A stretch of DNA of 27,450 nucleotides, taken from a virus. The notes beneath the pieces are model-generated. The model did no database searches, was not told the origin of the DNA, and worked only from the letters and a program-made list of their open reading frames with translations. Positions 1 to 8,886 of this stretch are shown here, one piece after another. The translations under genes were made by a program, and so were the position numbers. Where the stretch lies: the IMG/VR virus record IMGVR_UViG_3300032240_002430, positions 1 to 27,450 of that record; one strand, written 5' to 3'. Within the stretch, counting starts at the first letter, position 1, and every line of letters starts with the position of its first letter.

Positions 1-1
1 A

Positions 2-256
2 AACAATATTACGGTTGCGTTTTTAGATAGTATGGAAAGAGACACTGACAAGTTAAAACCTTTCATGAAATTTACTCCTTTTACTTCTAAAAATAGAGAA
101 TTATCTTATACAGTAGGAACTAGTGCTAATAAAAATTATCAAGCACAGGTGATAAAATCACTTGGTGCAACTACAAATATTAACACATCAACAAATACTT
201 GGAATGACTCTTTAGGAGGAAGTACTGCATATATAAGTAAAGTTAAATTGAACTAA
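2..256 (+). CDS. C-terminal part of an unknown phage structural protein (5' end outside window)
   Basis: The frame is open from base 2 to the TAA at 254-256, so the gene most likely begins before the window. An ATG at 32 could start a 74-residue product, but the ten codons before it are open and read as ordinary protein, so I treat the gene as 5'-truncated. The visible 84 residues are polar and rich in Thr, Asn and Ser, with no signal peptide, membrane segment or motif that I recognise. The stop overlaps the start of the next gene as TAATG, which suggests translational coupling with the gp53-like gene. Being directly upstream of baseplate genes on the same strand suggests a tail or baseplate protein; this is inferred from position only. 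Confidence 0.6.
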   Translation, partial: NNITVAFLDSMERDTDKLKPFMKFTPFTSKNRELSYTVGTSANKNYQAQVIKSLGATTNINTSTNTWNDSLGGSTAYISKVKLN

Positions 257-579
257 TGGCATATCAATATTATAACAGATACAATGATTTCTTAATCAAC
301 GGTGAACAAACTGTTGTACCATTTGTGCAGTTGCCTCAAAAAACAACTGATAAATCTTACATCTATAAAGTTGCAAGGAGTAGATTGGATGTTGTATCTC
401 AAGAATATTATAACTCACCATATTTTGGATGGTTAATTTTGCAAGCAAACCCTCAATTTGGAGGACTAGAAAATAACATATATGATGGTGCAGTATTGAT
501 TATTCCATATCCATTACTACCATCATTACAGGATTATAAAGCGGCTTTAGCAAATTATTTTTATTATTATGGCAGGTAG
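256..579 (+). CDS. 53: Baseplate wedge protein, T4 gp53-like (LysM-like fold)
   Basis: A 107-residue protein whose central part (about residues 38-85) fits the gp53 family: a basic residue-rich strand, a Tyr-Tyr-Asn-Ser-Pro-x-Tyr-x-Trp-Leu-Ile-Leu segment, then Asn-Pro and a Gly-rich turn ending in an Ile-Ile-Pro-Tyr-Pro strand. T4 gp53 (196 residues) carries the equivalent NPQLYWVLL segment and has a LysM-like fold; in T4 it joins wedges around the hub. The length here is about that of the conserved core alone. The start overlaps the previous stop (TAATG), and its own stop lies 11 bases inside the next gene. In T4 gene 53 is immediately followed by hub gene 5, and here it is followed by a giant hub-like gene, which supports the call. 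A generic LysM-like tail protein is the alternative. Confidence 0.75.
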   Translation: MAYQYYNRYNDFLINGEQTVVPFVQLPQKTTDKSYIYKVARSRLDVVSQEYYNSPYFGWLILQANPQFGGLENNIYDGAVLIIPYPLLPSLQDYKAALANYFYYYGR

Positions 580-3500
580 TGTTGTACAGGGTGACAAGAG
601 TGGGAACATTTTAGTAGAGTTTGATTACAATAATATTATTGTGGTTGACCCTAACAAGACTATTGATGCCTTTGGTAATATCAAGGAAAGATTGGTTGAC
701 CATGAAAACTTGGTTATGTATGCAAACCTTGAAGCTGAAGTTCTTCCAAGAACAAAACTTGCGGTTGGAATCACACCATCAAACGACAACACAAGAACCA
801 TATCAGTTGCCAACATGAACTTCTTAAGACCTACTGAAGGCACTGCACTGACTACAGGATATTACGATGAATTGACAGGAAAAAATGCCAAAAACATGTT
901 GGGGCAAAATCAAATCAAAGATGAATTGATTGAACCAAAAGGAGACACCCCATACCAAAAAACTTATATTGCATCACCTGGTGAAAAAGCGACAGACAAC
1001 GGTTTGTTAGGTATTACATCTATCCAAGTAAGAACAAACACATCATTTACACCAAGTGTTAGTATGGTTTTGGAAGATGTTCAAGGAAGAGCTTTATTTC
1101 AGTTAGGTGATAATTCACCATATGCTGCATTTTTTAATTTACCTTACCCACCATTTTACTTGACATTAAAAGGGTATTATGGACAAGCAATTAGATATCA
1201 GTTGAATTTACAAAGTTTCAGTGCAAGTTTCAACTCTTACAGTGGTAACTATATCGTAAAATTAGAATTTGTTGGTTTTAAATTTAACATCTTGAATGAA
1301 ATATCTGTTGGTAGTTTATTAGCCGCTCCTCACATGTATTCAAATACATTTAATGTTGCTAAATCACCGACATCGCCTGAACCCGCAGACAAAAATACAA
1401 GAGCATCGGCATCTCAAACAAACGCAATTTCAAAAGAATCAACTATTAGTCCTGACAACATTGTAACTCAATTGACAACTGAAAAAGGATATCAAAAAAT
1501 AGTTGAGGTGTATAGTGAGTATAAAGCGAAAGGACTACTACCTGAAAACTTTCCTGAGATTACACTTGCTCAATTAATTAATAAGTTGGAGATGTTTGAA
1601 CAAAACATTTTGGCTTCATACAACAAAGTAAACGTTGAATCATTAACTAATATAAGAACATATAAAGATGTTCTTACCGCTTATTTTGGTAAAGTTAGAG
1701 GTGACGAAACTTCATGGTTCAATCAATATTTGAATCCAAAACCATTAGTTACAATTAAAGGTGACTATGTTTATACGTTCAAAGAAAGTTATAATAATGC
1801 TAAAGACCAGTGGGAAGCAATTGAACAGTTAAAAAAATACATAACAGAGTTTAACAACTTGTTGGCAACAAACAAAACATTAGGGGATAAAGGTGATATG
1901 CCAATAAAAAACCCAATCAAATATGCCATGTTTGAAGAGCCTTTTGTTGTTAGTAACATAAATTGGTCAAAAACATTAATAGAAAGAACAGGAGTGAAAA
2001 CACCTACAGACATTGAAATTTTTGCCTTGATTGCTAGTGTACAAAAATCACTTAAACCTTATGGACAAATAGGTCGAAATACAAATGGTTTACTAATCAA
2101 TACTAATGTTGATACATTAATGCCGCCAGTGTTTATTTTTGATGGTACTAACAGATTTGTTAATACAATAAATCAAATGAATACTGAAGCAAACCAAAAA
2201 CTATCAGCTCAAGAAACAAAATTGTCTGCGGAGTTGGCGTCAAAAATTGAAGACCGAGCAACTGGGATTGGTTTCAAACCTTCAGTTAGAAATATGTGTG
2301 CAGTTATCATGGCTAACGCAGAAGGATTCATTAGACTTTTAGATGATGTTCATACAAATGCTTGGAATGTAAAATATGACCCTGTTAGAAAAGCTGCTAT
2401 TTTAAATGATTTATCTTCGGCGCCAGGTACTGATTCACAAAATAAAGTTAATATAACTGTAACTACATCTAATCAAAACCAAGGACTATCAACGTCTCAA
2501 ATACCTGTATATCCTTGGCCACAATTTTTTGTCGAAACTCCTGATGATAAAAAAGGAAGATTTCAACTAAAGTATCTTGCAGACCCTTCAGTAGTCAACT
2601 TGACCAAAGGATATCTATATGACAAGTGGCCTGAAGTTGAATTTGTTGAGGAATACATGAAAGGGTTAACTCAAAAGTTCAATCCCCCAACAGCAGCACC
2701 AGTTCCTGATACAGAACTTAGTACAAAAATTATTAACATAAATGCAATTGAATATCCTTCATCGGGTATTGCATATGCAAATAAGGAAGAAATAAAGTTT
2801 TTTTATGAAATATGGGAAAGACAATTTTTAACTACTCACTATTCAGGTTTTTTAAGAGCTAATCAAAATCAACGTGGAGAGTTAATTAAGTTAAATAACG
2901 AAGTTGAAACAAATAACTTAGTTAACGGAATTGGAATAAGTTCTCCTTATATTAGTTTAAAACTAAAAAATTACAATTTGACGGCTTCAAACTACCAAAA
3001 CTTCTTAGAAAATATTTCAAACAATGGTACTGGAAAATCTTATCAAGAATACATTAGAGATTTTTTTGTAACACCGTACATTAAAACTTTAACAGAAAGT
3101 TCATTTAATATTTTAAGTATATTTGATTTGGGAAAAAATCCTCAAAACTCTCCTGTTTCACCTGGATTGAAACAATTAGTTGAGAATGCTTCAAATACAC
3201 CAATACTTGTCGACACATACCCATTTACAAACCCTAATTGGGTTAGTAAAAACATGAGTTCTACAGGTACAAGTGCGAATTTTGGGGTATATAATACAAA
3301 AAAAGTGTTGAACGTATATGAACCAAGAAATGTAATATCAAATTTCTCAAACATTAATGATACACTAATAAATAGACCTGTAACTAATTTCTCTTATTTA
3401 GTTGACATAAATCCATATCTTACAGCTAAAGGTACTAAGTTAAAAAATTTTTATTCTTCAAGAATATTAGATGATAAAAATTCTGATAATTTATTAGTTG

Positions 3501-6500
3501 CGACAGAAGGATATGTAAATTATATTTCACCTATCAATACTTTTCCAACACAGACAACAACTACAATTTTAAACACACCGTATTTTATTAACGCAATACA
3601 AAATGGTGTTTATAATTGGAGAAAAAAAGATAAATATCCATACGTACAAGCGGCTTACTTGTTTATAAATTCTTTACCTTTAGCTAGTTTAAGGGAAAGA
3701 TATAAGACAAAAGGCGTTACATCAGATTTAGATTATATTGCATCTTGTTTTAAAAAGTTTGGAGCAATACATAAAATGCCATATGCTTGGGTATTAAAGT
3801 TAGGCTCTATTTGGTACAGATACAAAACTTACAAACAAACTAATGTTGATATATTAGATAGCGCTTGGAAAAATTATGATTATGCAACAAATTTTGACCC
3901 TATAACAAGTGCTGAAACTAAAACTTACAATTTTGAATTTGAAGGAAAAAAATCAATCACTCTACAAAATAATAAGGAAGGAAGTATTTCTATACAAACA
4001 GGTTTCTATCCAAAAACTATAAATGACTTTAATGTATTTTATACAGGTTACGATTTGTATACAACATATACTGACGACCAAATTCAAAATAGTATAAATG
4101 GAGGAATGAAAGTTTTTGATTTTGAAGGGTCAAACTTTAATTCTGTTCAAAATGGAGAAACGTTAACACTGACTACTTGGTCAGTAATTTTACCAAATAC
4201 TGTTATTGAAAATAATACGGTTAATTGTAACCCTAAACAAAATACAACAAGTTATGATTACTTTATAGTACCTTCGTTTGGTAGTGATGTTAACCAAACA
4301 AAAGAGACTTGTACTGAGAATGGCCAAACAGTAGTTAATTTAACTTATAATCAATCAATGTACAATGGTTCGGTTAGATTATTATGGAACGTACCGAACT
4401 ATGGATACTTTGATAACGACCAAGTTGTGAAACCACAACCTGATTCATACATTAACAAAATACTACCAAACACAAATCAACAAGCTCCGTTTAAATTATT
4501 GAGTGTTGACGAGTATTCAAAAATAGATGAAATTTTTTCAGTTTTTGATAAAAGTATTCTTGACCAATTTGAACAAGAATTTTTAAATTTTTCTAAACCT
4601 ATTGAAGATATTGATTTGGGACCTCAAGTAACTGTTCCATTGGATACGTCACCTGTAGACCCTAACGCAATATTCAAAAATTTTCAGTACTTGTTTAGAA
4701 AGTTAATGACTGTCAATGCCGAGACAACAAAACAAACAACACCAGATTATTTTTCAAATTTGGGTGAAACACAACTGACGGTTTTTAAATCTAACATCAC
4801 TGCTTTTTTACAGTATGATGTAATATTGAAATACGGTAATCCTGCCAATTATAAAAGAAGAACTTTTGATTCTTTTACATCATATAAGTCTGAAACACCA
4901 ACTGTTGTTGACCCTATAAACTTTGACCCATACGTAAAAAATTCTTTACCTTCGAGTAAAGGAGGGGTAACATTAGCTCAGTCAAAAGCACAATATCCTA
5001 CAGAGTGGGTAACTTTGGAAACTGAAGTTGGGTTTTCAACAATTGAAAATTTAATTTATACTGATGCTGGTTCATACATAACAGATTTCTTCATTGACAA
5101 CGATATAAAGTTCACTGTCAATAATATTGTTATTTGTGCACCTTTAGTAAAAATTTATGCAACTCAAAAATTGTACGACCCAACAATAACAACAGGTACA
5201 TTCAAAACAAAAATTCAAGATTATTTACAAACTGCAACAGATTTACAAAACGTTTTCTTGAATGATGTATTAACGTCTGTAAGACTTGCTTTACCTGACC
5301 AACAACAGTTACCTGAAAAAACAATCAAAAGTGTAATAGATGGTCAACAAAGCAAAGTTGAAAACTATGAAGTCTTTAAGGCGTTAAATGATAAATGGAT
5401 TTCAGGTTCTGACTTTAGAAACAAAACTTTGTTCGAAGACTTTTTATTTTTAGATAGAGCTTCAAGAAATATTGGAGATACAATTATTCTTGATATCTTT
5501 GAATTGAAAAGAATGCTCAGTACAAATGCACTTAACATGGAAATGAGTGTGTTTACATTGATAAGTGGTATGTTGATTCAAAATAAGTTCAATGTAATGC
5601 CACTACCTGCTTATGTGAATTTCTATAATGTCCAAGATGTAGATGGCACAACAATATCTCAAAATACTGAAGGTTCATTACAATTTGCCGACAACATGTG
5701 GGGAACATTTTTAGACGTTGATTACAGAAAATCAAGTCCTAAAATACTTTGTTTCTATACTGGTCTACCATCTGCTTATTTGGACTTACCAAAAAACAAT
5801 TCCAAGTATAGAACTGATGGATTTGAAATGAGAAGAGCATCTGAAAACCCATTAATTGAAAATCAACAAAATAAAAAAGATTGGGCGGTATCTAATAGAT
5901 GTGTTGGATTTAACGTTGATATGGGTATTAGAAATCAAAATGTTTTCTATTCATTCAATGTGTCTATGGATAGTGGTAAAGCAACTTCTGAGACAATTCA
6001 AACTCAATTAAATATGATTAATCAAGAGTCTGGTAGAACAGTTGCAACTCAGAACATTAGTTTATATAATTTATACAAACGAAGAAGTTATCAATGTTCA
6101 GTATCTTGTTTAGGCAATGCGTTATTACAACCGATGATGTATTTTAATCTGAGACATGTTCCTATGTTCAATGGGCCGTACATGATTTTAGATGTTAGTC
6201 ATACAATAAATGCTGGAAGTTTCCAAACAACCTTTACAGGTATAAGACAAGGTATATATGATTTACCTGCAATTGATAACTACTTGCAGAGTATAAATCA
6301 AAATTTATTAACTAAGGTTGAAGCACTTCTTAAAATTAAAAAAGATGATGTTACCGCTAAAGCAATTACAGAAATTGGTAAAGCGGCTCAAATAACTCAA
6401 TCAGGTGATAATACCAAGGCGGCGCCTAATTCTTGTGTTAACAATTTGGTTGCTCCATATTTAACTTGGGCTAAAGTGGAAACAACAACTTCAACATCTA

Positions 6501-7831
6501 TTACGCCAAAACAATTCGCAGATGCTTTGAAAGTTAAATTATCTAACGAACCAATTTTACAATTACTGATATTCATGATATCGTATGTAAGAACTTACCA
6601 AGGAAAAATATTTGAAGGATACAATCATAATTATGGTACGGTTGAATTAACCCATGATTATGGTGACACGGCACCTGCTTATTTTATTCCAGGTCAATGT
6701 TCATGTGCAAACATTCCAAATTCAACGCTATCAACTAAAACAGCTCAACCAATAGCCAATTTTACGTCATTAGATAGGTACATTGACTTTATGGCATCAA
6801 GATTAAGAGAAAACGTTCCTCGTATAACCGAAGGTCCAAATGCTTTAGGTATTACAAAATACTATGTGTGTTATTGGCCACAACAAAACGTTTCCGAATC
6901 TGCTTACGACAGTAATTTATCACAATATACATTGTTGGATACTAGATTCAATGAAGCTTTTGATTTGGCAGGTGGAAATGCAGGTTTAAACGTTGAAGTT
7001 ACTAATCTTGTTAAAAATGCAAATGAAAAAGTAAAACAAAAAATTAAAGATAAAAACGAGGGAAAAACTACTCCAAAAAATAATTTGAACATAACAGTTG
7101 ATGAAACTGTGAAATGTCCACCGCCGATTATCAAAACATTTACGCCAAAAACTGGTAGGAATAATACTATAGTAAGAATTAATGGAACTTTCTTAGGTAC
7201 AACAGATGAAGTAACTTTTGATACTGTTAAAGTACCTTCAAAATATATTGAAATAATTGATGACTTTAACATCAACGTTATTGTACCTGAAATTAATACA
7301 AAAGAGGTTAAAAATATTAAAATTAAAGTGCATACAAAAAATGGAGATGTAACAAGTGTTACTGATTTTAGTTATAATCCACAACAAACTTTACCATCAC
7401 TTTCAACAGACGTTAATACTAATCCATCACCTATAACATTGAACTCAACACCGACAAACAATGGTAGTTTGAAAATAGTTGTTGCTGACAATGTTGGAGA
7501 ATGGATTATTTATCAATATCCTGAATACATATACTCAATAACAAAAGATTCAGTTGGACCTAATAATACAATCGTTAAAAAAACTTTAGGGGTACAAAAT
7601 ACCATGACCAAAGTCAACAATTCAAACTATGTTTCAAACAATCAATTTAATATTACTCAAAATCAATTTTTATTATTTGTTTTGAATTTACCAGCTACAA
7701 CGATTAACAGTGAAGAATATAAAAATTCAGATGTTGACGTTACATTTTATGTTAGAGCAATTCCAGTTAACAGGGATAAAAATCCCCAAGATGTAGTATT
7801 ACCATTCAAAATGAGATTCAGAATAGTATAA
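569..7831 (+). CDS. Giant baseplate hub-like protein (gp27/gpD-like barrel, possible hydrolase-like region, IPT/TIG domain)
   Basis: A 2420-residue protein with several recognisable regions. Residues about 148-258 are a beta-rich region resembling the N-terminal part of phage hub proteins. Residues about 1780-1895 look like the C-terminal barrel of gpD/gp27-type hubs: a small Gly-containing turn, then Met-Tyr-Phe-Asn-Leu-Arg, Gly-Pro-Tyr-Met-Ile-Leu-Asp-Val-Ser-His and a Gly-x-Phe-x-Thr-x-Phe-x-Gly-x-Arg segment. Residues about 1985-2135 have the layout of a GH73/lysozyme-like domain but without a clear catalytic Glu. Residues about 2183-2270 are an IPT/TIG Ig-like domain (PPIIKTFTPKTGRNNT, then NGTFLG). 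T4 splits comparable functions between gp27 (391 residues) and gp5 (575), so this is far larger. It overlaps the gp53-like gene by 11 bases and occupies the gp5 slot next to gene 53. The middle of the protein is unrecognised. Structural role is fairly sure; the hub assignment is inferred from short patterns. Confidence 0.7.
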   Translation: MAGSVVQGDKSGNILVEFDYNNIIVVDPNKTIDAFGNIKERLVDHENLVMYANLEAEVLPRTKLAVGITPSNDNTRTISVANMNFLRPTEGTALTTGYYDELTGKNAKNMLGQNQIKDELIEPKGDTPYQKTYIASPGEKATDNGLLGITSIQVRTNTSFTPSVSMVLEDVQGRALFQLGDNSPYAAFFNLPYPPFYLTLKGYYGQAIRYQLNLQSFSASFNSYSGNYIVKLEFVGFKFNILNEISVGSLLAAPHMYSNTFNVAKSPTSPEPADKNTRASASQTNAISKESTISPDNIVTQLTTEKGYQKIVEVYSEYKAKGLLPENFPEITLAQLINKLEMFEQNILASYNKVNVESLTNIRTYKDVLTAYFGKVRGDETSWFNQYLNPKPLVTIKGDYVYTFKESYNNAKDQWEAIEQLKKYITEFNNLLATNKTLGDKGDMPIKNPIKYAMFEEPFVVSNINWSKTLIERTGVKTPTDIEIFALIASVQKSLKPYGQIGRNTNGLLINTNVDTLMPPVFIFDGTNRFVNTINQMNTEANQKLSAQETKLSAELASKIEDRATGIGFKPSVRNMCAVIMANAEGFIRLLDDVHTNAWNVKYDPVRKAAILNDLSSAPGTDSQNKVNITVTTSNQNQGLSTSQIPVYPWPQFFVETPDDKKGRFQLKYLADPSVVNLTKGYLYDKWPEVEFVEEYMKGLTQKFNPPTAAPVPDTELSTKIININAIEYPSSGIAYANKEEIKFFYEIWERQFLTTHYSGFLRANQNQRGELIKLNNEVETNNLVNGIGISSPYISLKLKNYNLTASNYQNFLENISNNGTGKSYQEYIRDFFVTPYIKTLTESSFNILSIFDLGKNPQNSPVSPGLKQLVENASNTPILVDTYPFTNPNWVSKNMSSTGTSANFGVYNTKKVLNVYEPRNVISNFSNINDTLINRPVTNFSYLVDINPYLTAKGTKLKNFYSSRILDDKNSDNLLVATEGYVNYISPINTFPTQTTTTILNTPYFINAIQNGVYNWRKKDKYPYVQAAYLFINSLPLASLRERYKTKGVTSDLDYIASCFKKFGAIHKMPYAWVLKLGSIWYRYKTYKQTNVDILDSAWKNYDYATNFDPITSAETKTYNFEFEGKKSITLQNNKEGSISIQTGFYPKTINDFNVFYTGYDLYTTYTDDQIQNSINGGMKVFDFEGSNFNSVQNGETLTLTTWSVILPNTVIENNTVNCNPKQNTTSYDYFIVPSFGSDVNQTKETCTENGQTVVNLTYNQSMYNGSVRLLWNVPNYGYFDNDQVVKPQPDSYINKILPNTNQQAPFKLLSVDEYSKIDEIFSVFDKSILDQFEQEFLNFSKPIEDIDLGPQVTVPLDTSPVDPNAIFKNFQYLFRKLMTVNAETTKQTTPDYFSNLGETQLTVFKSNITAFLQYDVILKYGNPANYKRRTFDSFTSYKSETPTVVDPINFDPYVKNSLPSSKGGVTLAQSKAQYPTEWVTLETEVGFSTIENLIYTDAGSYITDFFIDNDIKFTVNNIVICAPLVKIYATQKLYDPTITTGTFKTKIQDYLQTATDLQNVFLNDVLTSVRLALPDQQQLPEKTIKSVIDGQQSKVENYEVFKALNDKWISGSDFRNKTLFEDFLFLDRASRNIGDTIILDIFELKRMLSTNALNMEMSVFTLISGMLIQNKFNVMPLPAYVNFYNVQDVDGTTISQNTEGSLQFADNMWGTFLDVDYRKSSPKILCFYTGLPSAYLDLPKNNSKYRTDGFEMRRASENPLIENQQNKKDWAVSNRCVGFNVDMGIRNQNVFYSFNVSMDSGKATSETIQTQLNMINQESGRTVATQNISLYNLYKRRSYQCSVSCLGNALLQPMMYFNLRHVPMFNGPYMILDVSHTINAGSFQTTFTGIRQGIYDLPAIDNYLQSINQNLLTKVEALLKIKKDDVTAKAITEIGKAAQITQSGDNTKAAPNSCVNNLVAPYLTWAKVETTTSTSITPKQFADALKVKLSNEPILQLLIFMISYVRTYQGKIFEGYNHNYGTVELTHDYGDTAPAYFIPGQCSCANIPNSTLSTKTAQPIANFTSLDRYIDFMASRLRENVPRITEGPNALGITKYYVCYWPQQNVSESAYDSNLSQYTLLDTRFNEAFDLAGGNAGLNVEVTNLVKNANEKVKQKIKDKNEGKTTPKNNLNITVDETVKCPPPIIKTFTPKTGRNNTIVRINGTFLGTTDEVTFDTVKVPSKYIEIIDDFNINVIVPEINTKEVKNIKIKVHTKNGDVTSVTDFSYNPQQTLPSLSTDVNTNPSPITLNSTPTNNGSLKIVVADNVGEWIIYQYPEYIYSITKDSVGPNNTIVKKTLGVQNTMTKVNNSNYVSNNQFNITQNQFLLFVLNLPATTINSEEYKNSDVDVTFYVRAIPVNRDKNPQDVVLPFKMRFRIV

Positions 7832-7849
7832 TTTAATACAATAACCATA

Positions 7850-7857
7850 TATTTATA
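7850..7857 (+). promoter_or_regulatory. TATTTATA octamer upstream of a late gene (candidate late promoter element)
   Basis: TATTTATA lies 13 bases before the ATG at 7871, in the 39-base gap after the hub gene. The same octamer occurs twice before the gp25 gene, and a near match lies before the gene at 19596. Its reverse complement is TATAAATA, the core of the T4 late promoter, but in this orientation that would point away from the genes. In AT-rich DNA the octamer also occurs by chance inside coding sequence, so function is only suggested. Confidence 0.35.
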
Positions 7858-7870
7858 TAAAAAGAATTTT

Positions 7871-8095
7871 ATGAACTTAAAATCGGCATTAGACAATTAT
7901 CTTGGAAAATCAGTAAGATATTCTCAAGAAGACAATGGAGACGGAACTAAACAAGTTTGCGACTTAGACACAGGAGACTGCTACACTATTAGAGAAAGAG
8001 ATGGCTTAATTGAAAGAGCGGGTCATCAAACTACTGTTAATAGAAAAGTAAGAGTTGAAACATCAAGAGGTGTAAAACAATTATTAAACGGATAA
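7871..8095 (+). CDS. Small unknown protein, 74 residues
   Basis: The product is not recognised. It is a soluble, charged 74-residue protein with a short Gly/Asp turn (about residues 23-26), a pair of cysteines spaced as CDLDTGDC (about residues 30-37) and a basic C-terminal third. No signal peptide or membrane segment is visible. The ATG at 7871 is the first in frame after an AT-rich gap and is preceded by AAAAAGAATTTT, without a Shine-Dalgarno. The stop is only four bases before the next gene, so the two are probably co-expressed. Its place between the hub gene and the terminator at 8793 suggests a late or virion-associated role, but nothing in the sequence shows this directly. The codon pattern and tight packing make it a believable gene. 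Confidence 0.7.
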   Translation: MNLKSALDNYLGKSVRYSQEDNGDGTKQVCDLDTGDCYTIRERDGLIERAGHQTTVNRKVRVETSRGVKQLLNG

Positions 8096-8099
8096 CAAA

Positions 8100-8771
8100 A
8101 TGAAAGTAGACAGAAAAAAAATATTAAGTGAAATTGAAAGATACAAGAGTATCAATCAATATATTATGGAACAAGATGCGGCTACTGCTGAACCTGATTT
8201 AGGAGCATTGGCGCCAGCACCTGGAGCGGAAGCTCCACTTCCACCTGCGCCAGCAGAACCTGCGGCTCCTGAAGCACCTGTTGCTGATGTACCTGCAGAA
8301 CCTATTGATGTAGAAAATGACCCTGATGTTGAAAAAATTGATGATGAAGGAAAATCTGAAGAAGGTGGTGACGAGTCAGGTAGTGAAGAACTTGATATCA
8401 CAGAATTAGTAGATTCTCAAAAAAATATTGAAAAGAAACAAGATGATTATTTTGAAAACTTGTTTGGTCAATTAGGTAACTTAGAATCTAAATTATCTGA
8501 AATGGATTCAATTATGAATAAGTTGAATTCTTTGGAAAGTAAGATTGAGAAATACAGAGAGAAAACTCCTGAAGAAAAATTAGAATTAAGAACATACGAT
8601 TCATATCCATTCAACCAAAAGTTATCACAATTCTTTGACGACAAAAAAGATGAGATGGAAATGACGGGAAAAAATGATTATGTTTTAACACCCGATGAGG
8701 TTACTGACATTAATGTGAATGATATTAAAACATCATTCCAAAATCCTGGATTTGATAAAGAAGGATTTTAG
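8100..8771 (+). CDS. Acidic Ala/Pro-rich protein with coiled coil, probable virion or assembly protein
   Basis: A 223-residue protein in three parts. Residues 1-25 are a basic then amphipathic start. Residues about 26-70 form an Ala/Pro-rich low-complexity linker (repeated PAPA-, PAEP- and APEAP-like units), followed by a very acidic Asp/Glu/Gly/Ser stretch to about 100. Residues about 100-155 have Leu/Ile/Met heptad spacing and read as a coiled coil. The C-terminal 65 residues are mixed charged and may be folded. I do not recognise a family. Such Pro-rich plus coiled-coil designs occur in phage scaffolding, head-core and tail-assembly proteins, but that is only an analogy. The gene starts four bases after the preceding stop and is the last before the terminator at 8793. 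The Ala/Pro part is locally GC-rich compared with the surrounding DNA. Confidence 0.7.
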   Translation: MKVDRKKILSEIERYKSINQYIMEQDAATAEPDLGALAPAPGAEAPLPPAPAEPAAPEAPVADVPAEPIDVENDPDVEKIDDEGKSEEGGDESGSEELDITELVDSQKNIEKKQDDYFENLFGQLGNLESKLSEMDSIMNKLNSLESKIEKYREKTPEEKLELRTYDSYPFNQKLSQFFDDKKDEMEMTGKNDYVLTPDEVTDINVNDIKTSFQNPGFDKEGF

Positions 8772-8792
8772 TTTTTAGAAACATTAATGATT

Positions 8793-8819
8793 AAGACCAC
8801 CCATTCGGTGGTCTTTTTT
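8793..8819 (+). terminator. Rho-independent terminator after the first structural block
   Basis: A perfect 9-bp stem, AAGACCACC (8793-8801) with GGTGGTCTT (8807-8815), has a five-base loop CATTC and is followed directly by a T run to 8819. It sits 21 bases after the stop of the acidic protein and just before the promoter at 8821, so it separates the structural genes from the replication cassette. Confidence 0.9.
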
Positions 8820-8820
8820 A

Positions 8821-8851
8821 TTTGACATAACAAATAAAACACCTATATTTG
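8821..8851 (+). promoter_or_regulatory. Bacteroidota-type housekeeping promoter for the replication cassette
   Basis: TTTG at 8821-8824 (extended as TTTGAC) is followed after 19 bases by TATATTTG at 8844-8851, which matches the Bacteroidota -33/-7 consensus (TTTG, 19-21 bases, TAnnTTTG) exactly. The predicted start is near 8858, giving a leader of about 30 bases before the gp32-like gene. It lies immediately after a terminator, where a new transcription unit is expected. It implies use of the host sigma factor, as for T4 early genes. Confidence 0.75.
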
Positions 8852-8857
8852 TATCAT

Positions 8858-8886
8858 ACAATTTAAAAAACTTAATATAAAAAATT
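8858..8886 (+). promoter_or_regulatory. Unstructured A/T-only-like leader of the gp32 gene (possible autoregulatory site)
   Basis: The roughly 29 bases between the predicted transcription start and the ATG are almost entirely A and T, with TTTAAA and TTAAT stretches and no Shine-Dalgarno. T4 gp32 represses its own translation by binding an unstructured A/U-rich leader with UUAAA-like repeats. A comparable operator here is an inference from composition and position only. Confidence 0.3.

Noticed and set aside
32-256. A complete 74-residue gene starting at ATG 32
   Set aside because: The frame stays open to the window edge with ordinary protein sequence, so a 5'-truncated gene is more likely.
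6904-7275. A 123-residue minus-strand reading frame
   Set aside because: It lies wholly inside the hub gene, opposite a recognisable TIG domain, and has no start context or neighbours on that strand. All other minus-strand frames fail in the same way.
8200-8330. DNA repeat array in the Ala/Pro-rich region
   Set aside because: The repetition is at the protein level (Pro, Ala and Glu codons) without exact repeat units or spacers; it is a low-complexity linker and not a CRISPR or tandem array.
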